From: Methylophaga sp. OBS4
Lineage (GTDB): Bacteria; Pseudomonadota; Gammaproteobacteria; Nitrosococcales; Methylophagaceae
Assembly: GCF_026319305.1 (NCBI RefSeq)
Contig: NZ_JAPDMV010000002.1
Span: 1-64,000 of the forward strand
Reading direction: 5' to 3'
DNA length: 64,000 bases
The notes below the pieces were generated by a model. The model saw nothing but the letters and a program-made list of their open reading frames with translations, did not search any database and was not told where the DNA came from. Position numbers and translations under genes: made by a program. This document shows, one piece after another, positions 57,924 to 64,000 of the stretch. The stretch's first letter is position 1; each line of letters begins with the position of its first letter.

Positions 57924-59309
57924 ATGATCTCGCAATTGCCACCGCTATGCACCGAGCTGCCCTATCCGGGTGACAGTGCCAACTATTTCGGCAAACTCCG
58001 GCATATGAACTGGCCAGTAATACTTGATAGTGCTAATACGGGATGTCCGGCAGGCCGCTATGACATTCTTGCCGCTGACCCTTTCATTACCATTGAAACC
58101 CGTGCAGACAAGTCGATCATTCAATATCGGGACGGACATAGTCACCATTCCGAAGCCGATCCGTTTGTAATCCTGGAAACATTGCTGCAACCTTACCGAC
58201 AGCCTCAGACTGACTTGCCTTTTGCCGGTGGTGCCATCGGTTATTTTGCTTATGATCTGGGAAGACGGATAGAGACATTGCCCAATCGCGCAGACGATGT
58301 TGAAAATATCCCGGATATGGCCGTGGGCATTTATGACTGGGCAGTCGTGACGGACCATAAACTCAAACGCTGCTGGCTGACCAGCTTTGGACTGGACCCG
58401 CGTACCCATGACATCTGGTCATCACTGCAAACCCAACTCTTGTCAGCTGATGCCGATGACTTATCACTATTCCAGGTCCATGGTGAATTAACCAGTAACC
58501 TGGATCCTCAGCAATATCAACAGGCTTTCGATAGGATAAAAAATTACATTACTGAAGGTGACTGTTACCAGGTTAACCTCGCTAAACGCTTTGAAATAAA
58601 AGCTGAAGGTGATCCCTGGTATGCCTATCAAATTCAGCGTCAACAGAATGCAGCTCCTTTTTCTGCCTTTTTCAGTACAGGAAATGTGGCTGTCATGAGC
58701 TCCTCACCCGAACGTTTGTTGCAAGTTCATCAAAACCAGGTTGAAACCAAACCTATCAAAGGCACCCGCCCCCGCGATCTTACCGATCCACTGAAAGATG
58801 CGGAACTTGCAGACGCATTGCAACACAGTCTTAAAGATCGGGCCGAGAACCTGATGATCGTTGATTTATTACGTAATGATTTGGGTAAAGTATGTAAACC
58901 GGGCAGTATTAAAGTCCCCAAACCTTTTGCCCTGGAATCATTTGCCACCGTGCATCATCTGGTTAGCACCATTACCGGCACTTTGGCGGATGATGAAACT
59001 GCCGTGTCGCTGCTAAGAGCCTGTTTCCCGGGTGGATCGATCACCGGCGCCCCCAAATTACGGGCGATGGAAATCATCGAAGAACTGGAACCCAACCGGC
59101 GTGGCGTGTATTGTGGCAGCGTCGGTTATATCGGTTTTGATGGCAATATGGACAGTAATATCACCATACGCACATTAGTTTTCAGTGACCAGCGCCTGAG
59201 GTTCTGGGCCGGCGGCGGGATCGTTGCCGACTCTCAGGCCGAAGCCGAACATCAGGAAGTGCATGATAAAGCAGCGGCGATGTTCAAACTGATCGAGGCC
59301 TTGCGTTAA
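57924..59309 (+). CDS. pabB: Aminodeoxychorismate synthase component I PabB
   Basis: Makes aminodeoxychorismate, precursor of p-aminobenzoate, which is needed both for folate and for H4MPT. The 461-residue protein has the TrpE/PabB catalytic domain; VETKPIKGTRPRD carries the PIKGT motif typical of PabB rather than anthranilate synthase, and the C-terminus shows CFPGGSITGAPKLRAMEI and CGSVGYIGFDGNMD. pabA and pabC are not adjacent. Its place inside the cofactor operon suggests a dedicated supply for H4MPT. Confidence 0.93.
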   Translation: MISQLPPLCTELPYPGDSANYFGKLRHMNWPVILDSANTGCPAGRYDILAADPFITIETRADKSIIQYRDGHSHHSEADPFVILETLLQPYRQPQTDLPFAGGAIGYFAYDLGRRIETLPNRADDVENIPDMAVGIYDWAVVTDHKLKRCWLTSFGLDPRTHDIWSSLQTQLLSADADDLSLFQVHGELTSNLDPQQYQQAFDRIKNYITEGDCYQVNLAKRFEIKAEGDPWYAYQIQRQQNAAPFSAFFSTGNVAVMSSSPERLLQVHQNQVETKPIKGTRPRDLTDPLKDAELADALQHSLKDRAENLMIVDLLRNDLGKVCKPGSIKVPKPFALESFATVHHLVSTITGTLADDETAVSLLRACFPGGSITGAPKLRAMEIIEELEPNRRGVYCGSVGYIGFDGNMDSNITIRTLVFSDQRLRFWAGGGIVADSQAEAEHQEVHDKAAAMFKLIEALR

Positions 59310-59311
59310 TC

Positions 59312-59893
59312 ATGCGGGTGGTCAAACTCGGCGGCAGCCTATTTCATACCCCCGAATTGCGGCAGTGGCTGGAATTGCTGCAACAGGCCGGGCATAACGA
59401 AACCATATTAATGGTTCCCGGCGGTGGCCCGTTTGCTGACGAAGTCCGCTATGCGCAGCGTCTGCATCGCTTCAGTGATACCACCGCCCATCATATGGCT
59501 ATTCTGGCAATGGCCCAGTTCGGCCTGTTAATGGCTGATCTGGCACCGCAATGCAGGCCTTTCTTTTACCCTCACCAGCATGGCAGCGAGCTGGAAAAGG
59601 GTTTATATGTCTGGCTGCCGGATCGGCACGTACTTGATGTGGCTGAATTGCCGCACAGCTGGGATATCAGCTCAGACAGCCTGGCTCTCTGGCTCAGTCA
59701 GCAGCTAGAAGCTGAAGAGCTGGTCATGATCAAAAGAACCACCGTGGTCTCCAGCCGCATCACGGCACTGATAGAACATGGTGTGCTCGATAAGGGGTTC
59801 AGAACACTCTACGAACACCAGCCGTTACCCACTCAACTGTTTCATTTCCAGCAGCAGGCTTTATTTCCGGACAAGGGGTTGGTTCTGCGATGA
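59312..59893 (+). CDS. Amino acid kinase-fold protein, MfnE-like
   Basis: Protein of 193 residues with the kinase motifs MRVVKLGGSLF (residues 1-11) and ILMVPGGGPFADEVR, and a C-terminal KRTTVVSS segment. In methanogens MfnE phosphorylates the furan alcohol phosphate before coupling by MfnF. It starts 2 nt after pabB and its stop overlaps the decarboxylase start (ATGA), so these genes are translated together. Confidence 0.82.
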   Translation: MRVVKLGGSLFHTPELRQWLELLQQAGHNETILMVPGGGPFADEVRYAQRLHRFSDTTAHHMAILAMAQFGLLMADLAPQCRPFFYPHQHGSELEKGLYVWLPDRHVLDVAELPHSWDISSDSLALWLSQQLEAEELVMIKRTTVVSSRITALIEHGVLDKGFRTLYEHQPLPTQLFHFQQQALFPDKGLVLR

Positions 59894-61086
59894 AGCACGC
59901 GCTACCTGAGCCTGAACAACTCAATAGTTTAGTTCAACAGCTGCTCAATAGTGGCTCCGCCTGCTCTTTACCCGAACATGGCACCAGTCATATGGCATCG
60001 CTGCACGCACTCTGTGAGCCGTTATTACAGGAAGCAGCACTTCATCAGCAGCCTGAGTGGGCGGCGCATATGACACCGACGCTGGCACCATACAGCCTGC
60101 TGGGGCAGCAGATAGCGGCTCTGCATAGTGGTAATTTATTGTCCGCTGAGCTGTATCCTGCGTTAAAACAGGCTGAGCAATCCTTGCTGCAATGGCTTTG
60201 CCAGCATTTTGGCCAGCCACACGCCCACTTCACTCATGGTGGAAGCTACGCCAACCTGGAAGCCTTGTGGCGTGCCCGTGATCTGAGTGCTCACAGCAGC
60301 AACCTGGTTTATGGCAGCCGGGCAACGCATTATTCTGTATTAAAAGCCTGTCAGCTTCTCGGTTTGGCATTCAAACCAATCGACACTGATGAACAGGATC
60401 GCCTGCTCCCGGAAGCGTTGCAACACGCCTGTCTCGACAGACCGCCCGTTGCTATCGTGTTAAATGCTGGTACCTCGGCAGCAGGGGTAATCGACCCGCT
60501 GGAACCTTGCATGGCCATCGGCCAGTCCTATCAGAGCTGGATACATATTGATGCTGCCTGGGGCGGCGCCACCATGATGCTGCCGGAAAACCGGCAGCGG
60601 TATCAGCTGCTGCAAAAAGCTGACTCTATCAGTTTTGATCCACACAAAGCTTTATCGCAGCCCAAACCCTCCAGCGTGTTGCTGTCCCGCCATGGCGGTC
60701 AATCTCTTGCTGCACAAGTCGACTACCTGTCTTCGTCACCTGACAACAGGTTGCCAGGTTCATATGGTGGTGAGCTGTTTCTGCCATTGTGGTTAAATCT
60801 GCAGATGCTGGGTGAAGACTGGTTTTATCAGCAAATCCGGCAGCGACTGGCTCAGTCACGCCAGTTTGCCTTACATCTGGCCGAACTGACCGACTGGCCT
60901 GTGTCTGTCTCCGAAACGGGTATTGTTTGTTTCGAACCGAAACAGCCTGACTTGTTGGCAATACTGCCAGACCAAGGTATATTCTCGCGCGCCAGTATTA
61001 ATGGGCGGCCGGTTTATCGCGCGGTCTTTGCCAGCGCTAATACGCAGGCCGCAAGCCTGATTAAGGTGCTACACCCTTATCTTTAA
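59890..61086 (+). CDS. Group II PLP-dependent decarboxylase (MfnA-like candidate)
   Basis: Protein of 398 residues of the glutamate/tyrosine/aromatic decarboxylase family. HIDAAWGG (H219, D221, A223) holds the PLP ring, and SFDPHKALSQ carries the Schiff-base lysine K253; FTHGGSYANLEALW is the phosphate-binding region. The length matches archaeal MfnA (about 400 residues), which makes tyramine from tyrosine for methanofuran and can also make beta-alanine from aspartate. The start overlaps the kinase stop, placing it in the operon. The substrate (tyrosine, aspartate or glutamate) cannot be fixed from the sequence. Its 3' end overlaps damX by 26 nt. Confidence 0.85.
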   Translation: MKHALPEPEQLNSLVQQLLNSGSACSLPEHGTSHMASLHALCEPLLQEAALHQQPEWAAHMTPTLAPYSLLGQQIAALHSGNLLSAELYPALKQAEQSLLQWLCQHFGQPHAHFTHGGSYANLEALWRARDLSAHSSNLVYGSRATHYSVLKACQLLGLAFKPIDTDEQDRLLPEALQHACLDRPPVAIVLNAGTSAAGVIDPLEPCMAIGQSYQSWIHIDAAWGGATMMLPENRQRYQLLQKADSISFDPHKALSQPKPSSVLLSRHGGQSLAAQVDYLSSSPDNRLPGSYGGELFLPLWLNLQMLGEDWFYQQIRQRLAQSRQFALHLAELTDWPVSVSETGIVCFEPKQPDLLAILPDQGIFSRASINGRPVYRAVFASANTQAASLIKVLHPYL

Positions 61087-62581
61087 TTTGTTTTTGAACA
61101 CTGTCAAACCGACGTAACCATGTTGGCAAGGTATTGAGCGGAGCCGGCCATTTTTTACTGGCTGACAAAGCGGCCTGCTTATTATCGTAAACACCGTAAG
61201 TCAGCACATGCCAGGGTTTACCATTACGCAGACTGCTAAACTGAGCGACGTCGCCGGTTAGTGCATATTTCTCTATAAACGCCTCTACTTCCTGTTGTGT
61301 CCAGGCGCCCATTAACTGAAAAGTATATGCCGTCGCTGGCTGAGACAGAATCCAGTCCTGATCATAAACAGTTGTTTTTTCCTGCTCCTCATCTGGAATG
61401 TCAACCGGAGGCTCTTTCTGTATTTGCTCAGCTTGTTCCGGTTCTGCTGACTCGGTATTTTCGTCCGGTTCAACAGGCTGTGTTGTTTCCGTTATCGCAT
61501 GCTCTGCTGCCGATGACTCGTTCTTTTTTGTGTCTTCGTCTGCCGGTTCGGGAATCTCTGCTAATAATTCAGCGAGTTCATCCCGCTCGGCCTGCTGCAA
61601 AATGGGTTTGTTGCTCTTTTCCTCCTCACCAAGCACAATCGTAGCAAGCTCATTTTCTGCTACCAGATCAGGAATCTCTATTTGCTGTTCCTTCACTTCG
61701 GGTACAGACATCCATTCATTTATCTGTTGCTGGTAGCTGAGTAAGAAAATAAATATCAGCCCCAACAATACCAGCCCCGACCATCTTAATATCTTGCCCG
61801 CAGAGAACGGTAGTCTGTCTGTCAAATTACTGCTTGTTTTCAAACCCAGCAATTGCTGATGTGCCAGGCGATTAAGTCTTCCCGGGTTGCCCTGCGACAG
61901 GCGATATAAACGCTGCATATCCTTGTCCGTAAAAGGACAGCTGCCCGTATAACCTGCGGCCGTAAGCCTGTGCATCAGATAAGCTGTTATCTCGTCATTT
62001 TCCAGCGCAGGTAAATTGATTGACTGCAAAGATAGACCTTCGATTTGAAACTGCGCTGATGCCGCAGTAAAAATCACTTGGAGCAGACGCAGCTGTTCCT
62101 GTTGCCATTCAAGCCAGCTCTTAATCCGGTCAAGCACTTCTGTTGCAATCTGATCAGCCTCATCAACCAGCAATACCGGCACAATATTCAGATGACGCAA
62201 TTGCTGCAGCCGCTGTTGCAACAATCCGGCCAGCCCCTGCTCGGATGAGAAATTCTGCGTATCACCACCCAAACCTTTTAAGACAATGGCGCTTAACTGT
62301 GAGAAATCGGTGTGTGAATTAATCAGACAAAAGCGCAGATCAGGCGCTGATTCGCGCTGTAACTGACCTAACATCGATGTTTTACCCATTCCCGCATTAG
62401 CCTGAATCAACACAGGCTTATCCGTCGATCGGAGCAAGTGCAGCAACAGCAGGCGCCGTTGCTCTATCTGGCTACCAGGAAAGAAACTGTCTGCATTTGA
62501 CACCCCTGCAAATGGCAGGCGCTTTAAAGCCAGCCATGCAAGATAGGCCGGTTCCGGTGATGTCGATGCAATTTCGCTCAT
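61061..62581 (-). CDS. damX: DamX-like AAA ATPase with SPOR domain
   Basis: Membrane protein of 506 residues. An N-terminal AAA domain (about 45-250) has the P-loop ANAGMGKTSML and Walker B VPVLLVDEAD; a single transmembrane helix lies at about 265-285; a long acidic Glu/Pro-rich stretch covers about 295-410; a C-terminal SPOR domain (about 420-495) binds denuded peptidoglycan. The damX-aroB-aroK neighbourhood is conserved in gammaproteobacteria, where DamX localises to the division septum. Its last 26 nt overlap the convergent decarboxylase gene. Confidence 0.88.
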   Translation of the reverse strand: MSEIASTSPEPAYLAWLALKRLPFAGVSNADSFFPGSQIEQRRLLLLHLLRSTDKPVLIQANAGMGKTSMLGQLQRESAPDLRFCLINSHTDFSQLSAIVLKGLGGDTQNFSSEQGLAGLLQQRLQQLRHLNIVPVLLVDEADQIATEVLDRIKSWLEWQQEQLRLLQVIFTAASAQFQIEGLSLQSINLPALENDEITAYLMHRLTAAGYTGSCPFTDKDMQRLYRLSQGNPGRLNRLAHQQLLGLKTSSNLTDRLPFSAGKILRWSGLVLLGLIFIFLLSYQQQINEWMSVPEVKEQQIEIPDLVAENELATIVLGEEEKSNKPILQQAERDELAELLAEIPEPADEDTKKNESSAAEHAITETTQPVEPDENTESAEPEQAEQIQKEPPVDIPDEEQEKTTVYDQDWILSQPATAYTFQLMGAWTQQEVEAFIEKYALTGDVAQFSSLRNGKPWHVLTYGVYDNKQAALSASKKWPAPLNTLPTWLRRFDSVQKQIKDKGVAP

Positions 62582-62709
62582 TTCAAAGCTAGTGCTCTTT
62601 CAATTTGATATTGTTACGTTCAATTGATCTGTCTGCGTTCACGGCAGGACGCCATTCGCAGCGAAGGGGTGTTCCCTGTGCAAGAAGTCGTGGACGCTGA
62701 ACCCGGTCA

Positions 62710-63804
62710 TCACCTTGCAAGAGTACTAGACTCTCCCAGCCTCAACGTTTCCTGCAGTTTATCAATTGAATAATCGTCACTGATCACCGCGCGCCCGATA
62801 TCTTTCAACAAGATCAGCCTGATAACACCAGCCTGAACCTTTTTATCCACTGACATCAAAGCCATATATTGCTCAGAAGTCATGCCTTCTGGTCCGTTTA
62901 CCGGTAAATCTGCAGCTGCAAAAATAGCACGGATTCTGCTGACATCCTGCGCGGATATCCAGCCCATGCGTGCGGACAAGTCTGCCGCCATTAACATGCC
63001 AACGGCAATCGCTTCTCCATGCAACCAGTTGCCGTATCCCATACCGGTCTCAATCGCATGCCCAAAAGTATGTCCGAGGTTAAGCAAAGCTCTGACACCT
63101 TGTTCCGTCTCATCCATCGCAACTATCTCAGCCTTGTCCTGGCAGGATCGCTCAATCGCATAGGCTAAAGCCTGTGGATTTCTGGCCTTTAAGGCAGCCA
63201 TATTTTGCTCAAGCCACTCAAAAAAGGCACGGTCGTTAATCAAACCATATTTGATGACTTCTGCCAGCCCTGAAGCCAGTTGGCGATCATCCAGCGTGTT
63301 CAGCGTATTGGTATCGGCGATCACACACTGCGGCTGATAAAAGGCTCCGATCATGTTCTTGCCCAAGGCATGGTTGACCGCAGTTTTTCCGCCAACGGAA
63401 GAATCTACTTGTGATAATAAGGTGGTAGGGACTTGTATAAACGGCACACCCCGCTGATAACAGGCTGCGGCAAAGCCGGTCATATCGCCAATAACACCGC
63501 CCCCCAAAGCAATCAGGGTTACCTGCCGGGAAAACCGTGCCTGCAATAATTTATCAAATACCCGATTGAGTACGTCCAGGGTCTTGAATTGTTCACCATC
63601 AGGCAGAACCACGGATTCACACTGATATCCCGGCAGCAGATTCAGCATTTTATTCAGATATAGTGGTGCAATTGTCTCATTGGTGACAATCAAAACTTCT
63701 TTATTCTTTAAATGCTGTTGAATCAGTTCAGGCTGAGATAATAAATCCTGGCCTATGTAAATCGGGTAACTGCGCTCAGCAAGGGCAACGTGTAGCGTTT
63801 TCAT
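62710..63804 (-). CDS. aroB: 3-dehydroquinate synthase AroB
   Basis: Second step of the shikimate pathway, using NAD and a divalent metal. The 364-residue protein begins [18 protein letters not shown]; typical motifs are [40 protein letters not shown] and [13 protein letters not shown] (metal histidines). Its ATG overlaps the aroK stop. Shikimate-derived chorismate also feeds pabB in the window. Confidence 0.97.
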   Translation of the reverse strand: MKTLHVALAERSYPIYIGQDLLSQPELIQQHLKNKEVLIVTNETIAPLYLNKMLNLLPGYQCESVVLPDGEQFKTLDVLNRVFDKLLQARFSRQVTLIALGGGVIGDMTGFAAACYQRGVPFIQVPTTLLSQVDSSVGGKTAVNHALGKNMIGAFYQPQCVIADTNTLNTLDDRQLASGLAEVIKYGLINDRAFFEWLEQNMAALKARNPQALAYAIERSCQDKAEIVAMDETEQGVRALLNLGHTFGHAIETGMGYGNWLHGEAIAVGMLMAADLSARMGWISAQDVSRIRAIFAAADLPVNGPEGMTSEQYMALMSVDKKVQAGVIRLILLKDIGRAVISDDYSIDKLQETLRLGESSTLAR

Positions 63805-64000
63805 GAGGGATCGTTAATATGTCCTGTTTCTTTCAGTTTTTTGATAACTTCGTTAACCGTATGCTGAACTGACTGTTCACCGGTTTTCAATACAATATCC
63901 GCGACATCGCGGTACAGAGGATCACGCTTAGCCAAAAGATCTTCAATTTGTTTTCTGCGATCCGCGAGCTGCAGTAAGGGACGTTTTTTATCTCTGGCAG
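63801..64000 (-). CDS. aroK: Shikimate kinase AroK, C-terminal part
   Basis: The 3' end of a minus-strand gene that runs off the window edge. The 65 visible residues include [20 protein letters not shown] and [19 protein letters not shown], matching the lid and C-terminal region of shikimate kinase. The stop TGA (63801-63803) overlaps the aroB ATG. The last two bases of the window belong to a split codon. Confidence 0.92.
   Translation of the reverse strand, partial: ARDKKRPLLQLADRRKQIEDLLAKRDPLYRDVADIVLKTGEQSVQHTVNEVIKKLKETGHINDPS

Overview
The window is a gene-dense, roughly 50% GC stretch of a gammaproteobacterial chromosome. The organism is most likely an aerobic methylotroph of the Methylophaga type. 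The reasons are a tetrahydromethanopterin (H4MPT) C1 island (mch, fae and cofactor-synthesis genes), a PilGHIJ-ChpA-ChpC array, a Tol-Pal/ruvABC order and a damX-aroB-aroK order typical of gammaproteobacteria. The genus is inferred from gene content only.

Layout. 1-9.6 kb (minus strand): one run in transcription order yebC-ruvC-ruvA-ruvB-ybgC-tolQ-tolR-tolA-tolB-pal-cpoB-queE-queC, mostly with overlapping or abutting genes. 9.7-13.7 kb: a palindromic repeat element, ilvE and glnE. 13.9-18.5 kb (plus): a PA2779/PA2778-like pair with a terminator hairpin inside the second gene's signal peptide, a secreted metallo-beta-lactamase-fold protein and a REC-GAF-histidine kinase. 18.8-21.4 kb: groEL-groES with a textbook sigma-32 promoter, and fxsA. 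21.5-24.7 kb: two phosphate-starvation genes, each behind Pho boxes. 24.7-29.8 kb: an EAL-CBS-GGDEF protein, arsC, an SH3 protein and an ABC exporter. 29.8-39 kb: ilvD, argA, rppH, a HAD phosphatase, gatB, a FIST sensor protein, a second copy of the palindromic element and gshA. 39.2-48.3 kb: the type IV pilus chemosensory array. 48.3-51.5 kb: slt and cca.

51.6-61.1 kb is the metabolic centrepiece. The first block, mch - RimK-like ATP-grasp - CitG-like - fae, has the order of the known methylotroph mch-orf5-orf7-fae-orf17 cluster, but the HisA-like gene that follows is inverted. Divergent from it, 22 bp away, is a tight operon of MfnD-like ATP-grasp ligase, MfnF-like ASKHA protein, pabB, MfnE-like kinase and a PLP-dependent decarboxylase. 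Together these supply p-aminobenzoate for H4MPT, most steps of a methanofuran-like cofactor, and two enzymes that use H4MPT-bound C1 units: Fae condenses formaldehyde with H4MPT, and Mch acts on methenyl-H4MPT. The decarboxylase is the unexpected member: it would allow a tyramine-type methylofuran, as in archaea.

61.1-64 kb (minus): a DamX-like protein, aroB and the 3' end of aroK. No tRNA, rRNA, CRISPR array, prophage or intact transposase gene was seen. Non-coding structure is represented by two families of palindromic elements, several strong intrinsic terminators, and Pho, CRP-like and heat-shock sites.
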